From FEN-1297 sp046704255 (lineage in GTDB: Bacteria; Bacteroidota; Ignavibacteria; Ignavibacteriales; Ignavibacteriaceae), in NCBI GenBank assembly GCA_046704255.1, contig JBJKSH010000178.1, positions 1-64,000 of the forward strand: 64,000 bases of DNA, in the 5' to 3' direction. The notes under the pieces were generated by a model. The model searched no databases and had not been told where the DNA came from. It saw nothing but the letters and a program-made list of their open reading frames with translations. Positions 53,501-63,074 of this stretch are shown one piece after another (within the stretch, counting starts at the first letter, position 1; each line of letters starts with the position of its first letter). The translations under genes and the position numbers were made by a program.

Positions 53501-54290
53501 TCTTGAAGAAGATTTTAAGCGGGAAAGAATTAAAATAACTAGCGGCGATGAACTGCCTCCCGGAATTGTGCAGCTTGCAAAAGTTTATGTTGCTAAAAAG
53601 CGTAAATTATCCGTCGGAGACAAAATGGCGGGACGGCACGGCAACAAAGGTGTTGTAGCAAAAATAGTTCCTGCCGAAGATATGCCGTTTTTACCGGATG
53701 GTACTCCCGTTGATATAGTCCTTAATCCTCTTGGCGTACCTTCTCGTATGAATTTAGGCCAGTTATATGAAACCGCTCTTGGCTGGGTTGGCAAAAAGCT
53801 GGGTATAAAGTTTGCTACGCCAATTTTTGACGGGGCTAAAATTGAAGATGTTGAAGCGTGGCTGGAAAAAGGCGGGTTGGATAAAGGCAGCAAAACCGAA
53901 TTGTACGACGGCAGGAGCGGCGAAAAGTTCCACCAGAAAGTTACATGCGGTTATATATACATGCTTAAGCTTAGCCATCTTGTTGATGATAAGATTCATG
54001 CCCGTTCGATTGGGCCTTACTCACTAATTACCCAGCAGCCGCTTGGCGGAAAGGCTCAGTTCGGCGGCCAGAGATTTGGAGAAATGGAAGTTTGGGCTTT
54101 GGAGGGATACGGTGCTTCCCACATTCTCCAGGAAATATTAACTGTAAAGAGTGATGATGTTGCCGGCAGAGCAAAAGTGTATGAAGCAATAGTTAAGGGT
54201 GAAAATCTACAGGAACCGAATATTCCTGAAGCATTTAATGTGCTGATTAAAGAACTTCAAGGTTTGGGCCTTGATATTAAAATTAATTAG
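50532..54290 (+). CDS. rpoB: DNA-directed RNA polymerase subunit beta
   Basis: 1252 residues, TTG start with GGAGG at 50521-50525. Universal motifs: [17 protein letters not shown]; the rifampicin pocket [33 protein letters not shown] (sensitive-type Asp, His and Ser present); [30 protein letters not shown]; and the C-terminal [18 protein letters not shown]. The [11 protein letters not shown] spelling and ~1250-1270 length are like Bacteroidota/Chlorobi enzymes. It forms the catalytic cleft with beta'. Confidence 0.98.
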   Translation: [1252 protein letters not shown]

Positions 54291-54303
54291 CGGGTTAATG
54301 CTG

Positions 54304-54349
54304 CCCGTAAATTACGGGAATGTCCCCGCATAAGCGGGGCCAATTTTTT
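54304..54349 (+). terminator. Tandem hairpins between rpoB and rpoC
   Basis: CCCGTAA/TTACGGG (54304-54318) is followed by CCCCGC-ATAA-GCGGGG (54324-54339) and six T (54344-54349) in the 84-bp gap. It looks like a partial terminator or a processing and stability site. Genes on both sides must be co-expressed, so full termination is unlikely. Confidence 0.6.
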
Positions 54350-54374
54350 CACTAAGAAATTAGGAGATAATAAA

Positions 54375-57300
54375 ATGCCATATAGAGTTCAAGAAAATGC
54401 AATGCGTGATTTTAATAGTATCACAATCGGTTTAGCAAGCCCTGATGATATTTTGTCTAGATCTTATGGAGAAGTTACAAAACCGGAAACAATAAATTAC
54501 AGATCATTCCGCCCGGAAAAAGACGGCTTGTTTTGTGAAAAAATATTTGGGCCAACCCGGGACTGGGAATGTTTTTGCGGTAAGTATAAAAGAATTCGTT
54601 ATAAAGGTATTATATGCGACAGATGCGGTGTGGAAGTAACACAAAAAAGTGTTCGCCGGGAAAGAATGGGACACATTGGCCTTGCAGTTCCTGTTGTTCA
54701 CATTTGGTTTTTTAGAGCACAGCCTTCCAAAATTGGAAATATTATTGGTCTAAGCTTAAAAGAACTTGAAAAAATTATTTACTACGAATCCTACGTTGTA
54801 ATAAATCCCGGTCCTACCGGTTTAAGCCGGCTGGATTTGGTTTCAGAGGATCAATATTTCGAAGTGTTAAATTCACTTCCTGCGGGAAATGAAAAATTAG
54901 ATGATGAGGATCCTAAAAAATTTGTTGCAAAAATCGGCGGCGATGCCGTTAAAGAAATTCTTAAGAATACGGATATTGAAAAACTATCTAAAGAATTAAG
55001 AGATCAGCTTCTTGTAGAAACTTCACAGCAGAAAAAAGCTGATTTGCTGAAAAGGCTAAGAGTTATAGAAGCATTTAAAGAAGAAGACGGCAAAGCACAA
55101 AATAAACCGGAGTGGATGGTACTTAATTATATACCGGTTATCCCTCCCGAGTTAAGGCCGCTGGTTCCTTTGGAAGGCGGGCGTTTTGCTACCAGCGATT
55201 TGAATGATTTGTACAGAAGAGTAATTATCCGTAATAACCGATTAAAAAGATTAATAGATATTAAAGCACCGGAAGTAATTCTTCGCAACGAAAAAAGAAT
55301 GCTTCAGGAAGCTGTTGATGCGTTGTTTGATAATTCCAGACGAGGAAGTGCGGTTAGAAGTGATAATAACAGGCCGCTTAAATCTTTAAGCGATATGCTA
55401 AAAGGTAAGCAGGGTAGATTCAGACAAAACCTGCTTGGTAAAAGAGTTGATTATTCAGGCCGTTCAGTTATTGTTGTAGGCCCGGAACTTAAACTGCACC
55501 AATGCGGGCTTCCTAAAGATATGGCCGTGGAATTATTCAAACCCTTTATTATTAGAAAATTAATTGAAAGAGGGCATAATAAAACAGTAAAGAGTGCCAG
55601 AAAAGTAGTTGATAGAAAAGATCCGCTTATCTGGGATATTCTTGCAAAAATAATTGAAGGACACCCTATTCTGCTTAACCGTGCACCTACCCTGCACAGG
55701 CTGGGCATCCAGGCATTTCAGCCGATATTAATAGACGGCCGGGCTATCCAGCTTCACCCAATGGTTTGTACTGCATTTAATGCCGACTTTGACGGCGACC
55801 AAATGGCGGTTCATGTTCCGCTTTCTTACGAAGCTCAGTTGGAAGCAGGTTTATTAATGCTAAGCAGTCATAATATTCTTTCACCTCAAAACGGAAGCCC
55901 TATTGTCGTTCCTACACAGGATATAGTTTTGGGATGCTATTATCTTACCAAGTTTAAAGAAGGCGAAAAAGGCGAAGGAATGATTTTCGGCTCACCGGAA
56001 GAAGTTATTATAGCTTACAATTCTAAAATTGCCGGGCTTCATGCAAAAATTAAAGTTCGTATCCAGGGCACAATGATTGAAACAACAGTTGGCAGAGTTA
56101 TCTTTAACCAGATTGTTCCAAAAGAGATGGGTTACTTTAACCAGCTTCTTATAAAGAAAACATTCGGCGGATTTATCGGCCAGATGTTTATTAAATTAGG
56201 GAATAAGGTAACTGCAAAATTCCTTGATGATTTAAAAGATATAGGGTATAGATATTCAACTGCAGGAGGTTTATCTGTTAGCTTTGCAGATATGATTATA
56301 CCTGAAGAAAAAGAAACTTTAATTGAAAAGGCAAATAAAAAAGTTGAAGGTATTTTAAACGAACATGAGCAGGGTGTTATAACTGATGCCGAACGTTATA
56401 ATAAAATAATTGACGTTTGGACACACACTACCAATGACGTATCTCGTGCTCTTATGGAAAAAATTAAAGGTGCGGACAACGGCTTTAACTCTCTGCACAT
56501 GATGGTTGATTCCGGTGCAAGAGGTTCGCAGGAACAGGTAAGGCAGCTCGCCGGTATGCGCGGGCTTATGATGAAGCCTCAAAAAAGTTTATCCGGCCAG
56601 GCAGGTGAAATAATTGAGAACCCGATTATTGCTAATTTTAAAGAAGGCCTTTCGGTACTAGAATATTTTATCTCTACCCACGGTGCAAGGAAAGGACTTG
56701 CGGATACTGCATTAAAAACAGCGGACGCAGGTTATCTTACAAGAAGATTAGTTGATGTTTCCCAGGATGTTATTGTTACCGAAAAGGATTGCGGTACAAT
56801 TCTGGGAATTGAAATTACGGCTCTTAAAGATGTTGAACAGGAAAGAGAACCGCTGGGAGAAAGAATTACCGGGCGTGTAGCTCAGGAAGATATATATGAC
56901 CCGCGCAGCGATGAATTAATTTGCCCTGCCGGTGAAATGATTACCGAAGAAATCGCCGAGAAGATTGAAGATGCCAGTATAGATTCGGTATATATTAGAA
57001 CTGTATTAACTTGCGAAGCAAAACGCGGTGTTTGCGCTAAGTGCTACGGAAGAAACTTAACAAATGGTAAACTTGTTGAAATTGGCGAAGCAGTCGGAAT
57101 TATTGCTGCACAGTCAATCGGCGAACCCGGTACACAGCTTACATTAAGAACATTCCACCTTGGCGGTACTTCATCAAGAATTGCAAGCCAATCCCAGGTA
57201 GAAGCTGCAATTGACGGTATAGTTAAATTCGAAAGAATTAACTTTGTTGAAAAGTCTGATTTTCTTGGGAAAGTAAAAGTAGTAACCGGGCGTAGAGGTT

Positions 57301-58607
57301 CGATAGGAATTTATGACGACAACAACAGGCAGATAAAAAGGTACGATGTTCCTTACGGTGCGGAACTTGTTGTGAATGACGGACAAAAGATTAAAAAACG
57401 TATGCCGTTATATAACCACGATCCTTACAACGCAGTTATATTAACAGATATCCCAGGCAGAGTAAAGTTTATCGATATGATAGACGGTGTAACTTTGCAG
57501 CAAGTTACCGATGAACAAACCGGTCACGTACAAAAAGTTGTTATTGAATCTAAAGATAAAACTCTTACGCCAAGTATTGCAGTTGAAACGGATGACGGTA
57601 ACAGAAAGTCATTTAATATCCCTACAAGGTCTTACCTTTCCGTTGAGGAAGGTGAAACAATTCCGGGCGGAACCATACTTGCCAAAATTTCCAAACAGCA
57701 AAGTAAAAGCCGGGATATTACCGGTGGTCTTCCAAGAGTAACGGAATTGTTTGAAGCAAGAAGCCCGCAGGAAACCGCAATAGTTTCAGAAATTGAAGGT
57801 ACAGTAAAATTCGGTGCTAGAAAAAAAGGCTCCAGAGAAATTATAGTTATTGCGCCGGATAAATCCGATGAAAAGAAATATAATGTTCCGCTTGGAAAAC
57901 ATATTCTTGTACAGGAAGGTGATGAAATTCCTGCCGGCGAAAAAATAACCGATGGCCCGATTAATCCGCATGATATTTTGAAAATTAAGGGTACAAGTGC
58001 CGTTCAGGAATACCTTGTAAATGAAATTCAAGATGTATACAGACTTCAAGGTGTAAAGATAAATGATAAACATATCGAAGTTATTGTTCGCCAGATGCTG
58101 CAAAAAATAAAAATAGTTTCACCCGGCGATACAAAATTCCTTGAAGAAGATGCAGTTGACAGAAACGAATTCATAGAAGAGAATAATAAAATTATGTCTC
58201 TTGTTCGTATTGAAGATAAAGGCGACTCCAGGTATAAAGACGGCCAATTGATTTCGAAGAGTAAACTAAGAGAAGTTAATTCCGATTTAAAGAAAAAAAG
58301 TAAAAAGCAGGTAGCTGCCAGAGATGCAGAACCTGCAACTTTTGAGCATGTACTTCTTGGAATTACTCAGGCAGCCCTTTCAACAGAAAGCTTTATTTCT
58401 GCTGCTTCATTCCAGGAAACAACAAAAGTACTGGCAAATGCAGCTACGGAAGCTAAAGTTGATAATTTACTGGGATTAAAAGAAAATGTTGTTATGGGAC
58501 ATTTAATTCCCGCTGGTACCGGTTTAAAGAAATACAGAAACGTTATTCTTCCTGCAGAAGAAACTACTGTAGAAAAAGAAGAAAAACAGGAAGAAGTGCA
58601 AGCATAG
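54375..58607 (+). CDS. rpoC: DNA-directed RNA polymerase subunit beta'
   Basis: 1410 residues, TAGGAGA ribosome site. N-terminal zinc site CFCGKYKRIRYKGIICDRCG; clamp; catalytic NADFDGDQMAVHVPL with Mg-binding Asp471, Asp473 and Asp475; bridge-helix and trigger-loop segments (GARGSQEQVRQLAGMRGLM; SIGEPGTQLTLRTFHLGG); second zinc site CEAKRGVCAKCYG. Normal length for the phylum. The C-terminus is acidic (VEKEEKQEEVQA). Transcription ends at the terminator that follows. Confidence 0.98.
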   Translation: MPYRVQENAMRDFNSITIGLASPDDILSRSYGEVTKPETINYRSFRPEKDGLFCEKIFGPTRDWECFCGKYKRIRYKGIICDRCGVEVTQKSVRRERMGHIGLAVPVVHIWFFRAQPSKIGNIIGLSLKELEKIIYYESYVVINPGPTGLSRLDLVSEDQYFEVLNSLPAGNEKLDDEDPKKFVAKIGGDAVKEILKNTDIEKLSKELRDQLLVETSQQKKADLLKRLRVIEAFKEEDGKAQNKPEWMVLNYIPVIPPELRPLVPLEGGRFATSDLNDLYRRVIIRNNRLKRLIDIKAPEVILRNEKRMLQEAVDALFDNSRRGSAVRSDNNRPLKSLSDMLKGKQGRFRQNLLGKRVDYSGRSVIVVGPELKLHQCGLPKDMAVELFKPFIIRKLIERGHNKTVKSARKVVDRKDPLIWDILAKIIEGHPILLNRAPTLHRLGIQAFQPILIDGRAIQLHPMVCTAFNADFDGDQMAVHVPLSYEAQLEAGLLMLSSHNILSPQNGSPIVVPTQDIVLGCYYLTKFKEGEKGEGMIFGSPEEVIIAYNSKIAGLHAKIKVRIQGTMIETTVGRVIFNQIVPKEMGYFNQLLIKKTFGGFIGQMFIKLGNKVTAKFLDDLKDIGYRYSTAGGLSVSFADMIIPEEKETLIEKANKKVEGILNEHEQGVITDAERYNKIIDVWTHTTNDVSRALMEKIKGADNGFNSLHMMVDSGARGSQEQVRQLAGMRGLMMKPQKSLSGQAGEIIENPIIANFKEGLSVLEYFISTHGARKGLADTALKTADAGYLTRRLVDVSQDVIVTEKDCGTILGIEITALKDVEQEREPLGERITGRVAQEDIYDPRSDELICPAGEMITEEIAEKIEDASIDSVYIRTVLTCEAKRGVCAKCYGRNLTNGKLVEIGEAVGIIAAQSIGEPGTQLTLRTFHLGGTSSRIASQSQVEAAIDGIVKFERINFVEKSDFLGKVKVVTGRRGSIGIYDDNNRQIKRYDVPYGAELVVNDGQKIKKRMPLYNHDPYNAVILTDIPGRVKFIDMIDGVTLQQVTDEQTGHVQKVVIESKDKTLTPSIAVETDDGNRKSFNIPTRSYLSVEEGETIPGGTILAKISKQQSKSRDITGGLPRVTELFEARSPQETAIVSEIEGTVKFGARKKGSREIIVIAPDKSDEKKYNVPLGKHILVQEGDEIPAGEKITDGPINPHDILKIKGTSAVQEYLVNEIQDVYRLQGVKINDKHIEVIVRQMLQKIKIVSPGDTKFLEEDAVDRNEFIEENNKIMSLVRIEDKGDSRYKDGQLISKSKLREVNSDLKKKSKKQVAARDAEPATFEHVLLGITQAALSTESFISAASFQETTKVLANAATEAKVDNLLGLKENVVMGHLIPAGTGLKKYRNVILPAEETTVEKEEKQEEVQA

Positions 58608-58620
58608 AAGTTAATTATTA

Positions 58621-58657
58621 AAATCCGGTAGAATAATAAACCCTGCCGGATTTTTTT
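58621..58657 (+). terminator. Rho-independent terminator after rpoC
   Basis: AAATCCGGTAG (58621-58631) pairs with CTGCCGGATTT (58643-58653), 11 bp including one U-G, with an 11-nt loop. The T-run continues to 58657. A clear terminator that separates the rpoBC operon from the rpsL operon. Confidence 0.85.
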
Positions 58658-58691
58658 ATCTTAAAAAGAATTAAAAATATTTTCGGATTTC

Positions 58692-58722
58692 TTGACAAAT
58701 TTTAACATATAATCTATATTTG
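58692..58722 (+). promoter_or_regulatory. Promoter of the rpsL-rpsG-fusA-tuf operon
   Basis: TTGACA at 58692-58697, a 17-base spacer, and TATATT at 58715-58720 fit the classic -35/-10 layout. At the same time TATATTTG (58715-58722) fits the Bacteroidota TAnnTTTG element. It lies between the rpoC terminator and rpsL, with a predicted start near 58730 and a short leader. Confidence 0.75.
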
Positions 58723-58763
58723 AAGTCTGAATTTTTTTAGATATTGAAAGTTAGGAGTGATTA

Positions 58764-59141
58764 GTGCCTACAATAAATCAGTTAGTTAGGAAAGGCCGGG
58801 TTCAAATTTTAGCAAAGAAAAAAGCACCGGCACTGGACGCTTGTCCGCAAAAAAGAGGCGTGTGTACAAGGGTTTATACCTCAACTCCTAAAAAGCCTAA
58901 TTCCGCTTTAAGAAAAGTTGCAAGAGTTAGGCTTACCAATAGTATGGAGGTAACTGCATATATTCCGGGAGAAGGGCACAATTTGCAGGAACACTCAATT
59001 GTTTTAATTAGAGGCGGCAGGGTAAAGGATTTGCCGGGTGTTCGTTATCATATTATTCGCGGTACCTTGGATACCAGCGGTGTTGAAGACAGAAAAAAAG
59101 GCAGATCCAAATACGGTGCAAAAAAACCAAAGGCTAAATAA
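58764..59141 (+). CDS. rpsL: 30S ribosomal protein S12
   Basis: 125 residues, GTG start with TAGGAG. TINQLVRKGR, then TSTPKKPNSALRKVARVRL (Lys at the streptomycin-sensitivity position) and GEGHNLQEHSIVLIRGGRVKDLPGVRYH. S12 monitors codon-anticodon pairing at the A site. Sequence predicts a streptomycin-sensitive ribosome at the two usual resistance positions. Confidence 0.97.
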   Translation: MPTINQLVRKGRVQILAKKKAPALDACPQKRGVCTRVYTSTPKKPNSALRKVARVRLTNSMEVTAYIPGEGHNLQEHSIVLIRGGRVKDLPGVRYHIIRGTLDTSGVEDRKKGRSKYGAKKPKAK

Positions 59142-59146
59142 GTTTT

Positions 59147-59614
59147 ATGAGAAAGAAAAGAGCAGACAAGAAATTATTAAAACCGGATCCGAAGTATTCG
59201 GATGTTTTAGTTTCCAGGTTTATAAACTCTATAATGTATGACGGAAAAAAATCCAAAGCTCGTAAAGTTGTTTACGATGCTTTTAATATTATAGAAGAAA
59301 GGACTAAAAAACCCGGTCTGGAAATTTTTAAAAGAGCTTTGGCTAATACGCAGCCGGTTATAGAAGTTAGAAGCAGAAGAGTTGGCGGTGCAACTTACCA
59401 GGTTCCTACCGAAGTTAGGCCCGAACGAAGAACTGCATTAGCTATGAGATGGCTTAAAACTTATGCCAGGGCGCGAAACGATAAATCTATGAAATTAAGG
59501 CTGGCTTCGGAATTAATTGCTGCTTCAAACAATGAAGGTTCGGCAGTTAAGAAAAAAGAAGATACTCATAAAATGGCCGAAGCAAACAAAGCCTTTGCAC
59601 ATTTTAAATGGTAA
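59147..59614 (+). CDS. rpsG: 30S ribosomal protein S7
   Basis: 155 residues, 5 bases after rpsL. DPKYSDVLVSRFINSIMYDGKKSKA, VEVRSRRVGGATYQVPTEV and ARARNDKSMKLRLASELI are hallmarks. S7 nucleates 30S head assembly and, in E. coli, controls this operon by binding its own mRNA. Confidence 0.97.
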   Translation: MRKKRADKKLLKPDPKYSDVLVSRFINSIMYDGKKSKARKVVYDAFNIIEERTKKPGLEIFKRALANTQPVIEVRSRRVGGATYQVPTEVRPERRTALAMRWLKTYARARNDKSMKLRLASELIAASNNEGSAVKKKEDTHKMAEANKAFAHFKW

Positions 59615-59650
59615 TGAATTATTAAAGTTAAGGAATATTATATTTAAGTT

Positions 59651-61750
59651 ATGACTGCAAGACTACCAATAGAGAAAGTACGTAATATAGGAATTATGGC
59701 TCACATAGATGCAGGTAAAACTACAACTACGGAACGCATCTTATATTATACGGGAAAGCTCCACAGAATAGGCGAAGTTCATGATGGAGCGGCAACTATG
59801 GACTGGATGGAACAGGAGAAAGAACGCGGCATTACAATAACCAGTGCTGCTACTACTTGTTTTTGGAACAATCATCAGATAAATATTATTGATACACCTG
59901 GCCACGTTGATTTTACAGTTGAAGTTGAAAGATCATTAAGAGTATTGGATGGGGCGGTTGCTTTGTTTTGCGCTGTTGGCGGTGTGGAACCTCAATCGGA
60001 AACTGTTTGGAGGCAAGCAGATAAGTACCGTGTTCCGAGAATTGCTTTTATAAATAAGATGGACAGAACAGGTGCGGATTTTTTTAATGCACTGCAAATG
60101 ATGAAAGACAGACTGGGTGCAAACGCAGTTCCTATTTCGCTTCCAATTGGCGAAGGAGATTTGTTCTCCGGCGTTATTGATCTTTTAACATTCAAAGCAC
60201 GTATGTACCATGAAGAGACTATGGGGGCAACGTACGATGAATTTGATATTCCCGAAGATTTACTTGAGACCGCAAGCAAATATAGAACACAAATGCTTGA
60301 AGCTGTTTCAGATATAGATGATACCCTGCTTGAAAAATATCTTGAAGGCAGAGAGATAACTGAAGAAGAAATTAAGACTGTTTTAAGAAAAGCTACAATC
60401 GAGTTAAAAATTATTCCTGTTCTTTGCGGTTCAGCTTTTAAAAATAAAGGAATACAGAAACTGCTGGATTCGGTTGTAGATTTTCTTCCGGCTCCTAATG
60501 ATTTTAAGGAAATTGAAGCTCATCATATCGGAATAAACGATATTGTTAAACGTAAGATTGATGATAAAGAAAAGTTTACTGCTTTAGCTTTTAAAATTAT
60601 GAATGATGCGTATGTTGGTAAACTAACATTCTTTAGGGTTTATACCGGTCAGTTAAAGGCTGGCTCTTATATTTATAATGCGGTAAGCGGTAAAAAGGAA
60701 AGAATAAGCAGGCTTCTTCAAATGCATGCAAACCATAGAGAAGAAATTGAAGAAGTTAAAGCCGGTGATATTGCCGCAGCAGTAGGTTTAAAATACACAA
60801 GAACCGGTGATACTCTTTGCGATGAGCATGATGCCGTTATGCTGGAAAAAATTGTTTTCCCCGAACCGGTAATTCAAATTGCAATAGAACCGAAAACAAA
60901 AGCAGACCAGGATAAACTTTCCGATGCTCTTGTTAAATTATCGGATGAAGACCCGACTTTTAAAGTTAAAGTTGATGAAGAAACCGGACAAACATTAATA
61001 AGCGGGATGGGCGAACTTCATCTTGAAATTTTAGTAGACAGGATGAAACGCGAATTCAAAGTGGAAGCAAATATTGGTAAACCGCAGGTTGCTTACAGAG
61101 AAACCATTACAGCACCAATAAATGCCGAAGGTAAATTTATTAAGCAAAGCGGCGGTCGTGGTAAGTACGGACATGTATGGGTTGAATTTAGTCCTAATGA
61201 ACCCGGTAAAGGATATGAATTTACGAATGCAATAATCGGCGGTGTAGTTCCAAAAGAATATATTCCCGCTGTTTCTGCCGGTATACAGGAGGCAATGAGA
61301 AACGGTGCTATTGCAGGCTTTCCGGTTGTAGATGTTAAAGCAAAGTTGTATGACGGTTCATATCACGATGTGGACTCGGATGAAATTTCCTTTAAGGTTG
61401 CCGGTTCATTGGCATTTAAGGAAGCTGCTAAAAGAGGTAAGCCCGTTCTTTTGGAGCCGATTATGGATGTTGAGGTTGTTACTCCGGAAGAATATCTTGG
61501 AGATGTAATGGGTGATTTAAATTCCAGGAGAGGAAAGATAGAAGGTTTTTCGGCAAGGAAAGATGCACAGGTTATTAAAGCTACGGTACCGCTTGCAGAA
61601 ATGTTCGGTTATGCTACCATACTTAGGTCAATGACTCAAGGCAGGGCAATTTACACTATGCAGTTTTCGTATTACAACGAAGTACCCAAGAGCATTGCAG
61701 AAGAAATTGCTGAAAAATCGTTAGGTAAGAAATCGGTAATTATTACATAA
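59651..61750 (+). CDS. fusA: Elongation factor G
   Basis: 699 residues. GTPase motifs: P-loop AHIDAGKTT (residues 17-25), RGITITSAATT switch 1, DTPGHVDFT, and NKMDRTGAD. Domains II-V follow, including GMGELHLEILVDRMKREF and the C-terminal SMTQGRAIYTMQFSYYNEVP. EF-G drives ribosomal translocation. Lies between rpsG and tuf in the classical str operon order. Confidence 0.97.
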   Translation: MTARLPIEKVRNIGIMAHIDAGKTTTTERILYYTGKLHRIGEVHDGAATMDWMEQEKERGITITSAATTCFWNNHQINIIDTPGHVDFTVEVERSLRVLDGAVALFCAVGGVEPQSETVWRQADKYRVPRIAFINKMDRTGADFFNALQMMKDRLGANAVPISLPIGEGDLFSGVIDLLTFKARMYHEETMGATYDEFDIPEDLLETASKYRTQMLEAVSDIDDTLLEKYLEGREITEEEIKTVLRKATIELKIIPVLCGSAFKNKGIQKLLDSVVDFLPAPNDFKEIEAHHIGINDIVKRKIDDKEKFTALAFKIMNDAYVGKLTFFRVYTGQLKAGSYIYNAVSGKKERISRLLQMHANHREEIEEVKAGDIAAAVGLKYTRTGDTLCDEHDAVMLEKIVFPEPVIQIAIEPKTKADQDKLSDALVKLSDEDPTFKVKVDEETGQTLISGMGELHLEILVDRMKREFKVEANIGKPQVAYRETITAPINAEGKFIKQSGGRGKYGHVWVEFSPNEPGKGYEFTNAIIGGVVPKEYIPAVSAGIQEAMRNGAIAGFPVVDVKAKLYDGSYHDVDSDEISFKVAGSLAFKEAAKRGKPVLLEPIMDVEVVTPEEYLGDVMGDLNSRRGKIEGFSARKDAQVIKATVPLAEMFGYATILRSMTQGRAIYTMQFSYYNEVPKSIAEEIAEKSLGKKSVIIT

Positions 61751-61797
61751 TAAATTTGATTATTAATTAAAAGAAATAATAAGCAAAGGAGAATTAG

Positions 61798-63003
61798 ATG
61801 GCAAAAGAAAAATTTGACAGGAGTAAACCTCACGTTAACGTAGGTACAATCGGCCACGTAGATCATGGCAAAACTACATTAACCGCTGCCATCACAATGG
61901 CTCTCGCATTAAAGGGCTTATCACAGATTAGAACTTTTGACAGTATTGATAATGCTCCCGAAGAAAGAGAAAGAGGTATTACTATTGCAACTGCACATGT
62001 GGAATATTCAACAGAAAAAAGACACTATGCTCATGTGGATTGCCCCGGACATGCGGACTATGTTAAAAACATGATTACCGGTGCTGCCCAAATGGATGGA
62101 GCTATTTTGGTAGTAGCTGCTACCGATGGCCCAATGCCTCAAACAAGAGAGCATATTCTTCTTGCTAGACAAGTTGGTGTTCCTAGAATTGTTGTGTTTC
62201 TTAATAAAATTGACATGGTTGACGATCCCGAATTAATCGAATTAGTTGAAGTTGAATTAAGGGATTTGTTAACTTCTTATGAATTTCCCGGTGATGAAAT
62301 TCCGATTATTAAAGGCTCTGCTTTACAGGCTTTGGAAGCCGGAGCTTCAAATGCACCGCTGGATGACGCAAGATATAATTGCATTTGGGAACTAATGGAT
62401 GCCGTTGACAGCTACATTCCGGTTCCGGAAAGAGAAACCGATAAACCTTTCTTAATGCCTGTTGAAGATGTCTTTTCTATTACCGGCCGCGGCACTGTTG
62501 CAACCGGAAGAGTAGAAAGAGGTCAAATTAAATTAAGTGAAGAAGTTGAGTTGATCGGTTTAGGTCTTCATAAGAAAACAGTTGTTACCGGTATTGAAAT
62601 GTTTAGGAAAGAGCTAGATGCAGCAATTGCCGGAGACAATGCAGGCCTTCTTTTAAGAGGTGTTGATAAAAAAGAAATTGAGAGAGGAATGGTACTTGCA
62701 AAACCAGGTTCCATTACTCCTCATAAAAAGTTTGTCGGGTCGGTTTATGTTCTATCTAAAGAAGAAGGCGGACGCCACACACCGTTTTTCAGCGGATACA
62801 GGCCGCAGTTTTATTTTAGAACTACAGATGTTACGGGAGTTGCTACTCTTCCTGAAGGAACCGAAATGGTTATGCCCGGTGATAGAGTTGATCTTTCCGT
62901 TGAACTTATTTCCGAAATTGCAATGGAAGAAGGGCTCCGTTTTGCTATCCGTGAAGGAGGAAGAACAGTAGCTTCCGGTTTAGTAACAAAGATTATAGAA
63001 TAA
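61798..63003 (+). CDS. tuf: Elongation factor Tu
   Basis: 401 residues, AAGGAG ribosome site. GTPase motifs GHVDHGKT (19-26), RGITIATAHVEY, DCPGHADYV and NKIDMVDD. Domain II has RGTVATGRVERG and domain III ends GRTVASGLVTKI. EF-Tu carries aminoacyl-tRNA to the ribosome. Seven residues longer than the E. coli protein, with a small insert around residues 190-200 (ASNAPLDDARYN). Confidence 0.97.
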   Translation: MAKEKFDRSKPHVNVGTIGHVDHGKTTLTAAITMALALKGLSQIRTFDSIDNAPEERERGITIATAHVEYSTEKRHYAHVDCPGHADYVKNMITGAAQMDGAILVVAATDGPMPQTREHILLARQVGVPRIVVFLNKIDMVDDPELIELVEVELRDLLTSYEFPGDEIPIIKGSALQALEAGASNAPLDDARYNCIWELMDAVDSYIPVPERETDKPFLMPVEDVFSITGRGTVATGRVERGQIKLSEEVELIGLGLHKKTVVTGIEMFRKELDAAIAGDNAGLLLRGVDKKEIERGMVLAKPGSITPHKKFVGSVYVLSKEEGGRHTPFFSGYRPQFYFRTTDVTGVATLPEGTEMVMPGDRVDLSVELISEIAMEEGLRFAIREGGRTVASGLVTKIIE

Positions 63004-63012
63004 TAGAATTAA

Positions 63013-63045
63013 AAAATCCCTCCCGGAAATTACGGGAGGGATTTT
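63013..63045 (+). terminator. Terminator or attenuator after tuf
   Basis: AAAATCCCTCCCG (63013-63025) and CGGGAGGGATTTT (63033-63045) form a perfect 13-bp stem with a 7-nt GAAATTA loop, and its T-rich 3' arm serves as the U-tract. It is one of the strongest hairpins in the window and separates the str operon from the S10 operon. No promoter could be picked out in the 29 bases before rpsJ, so partial readthrough is likely. Confidence 0.75.
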
Positions 63046-63074
63046 CTGTGTAAATATAATAAGGAGTAATTTAA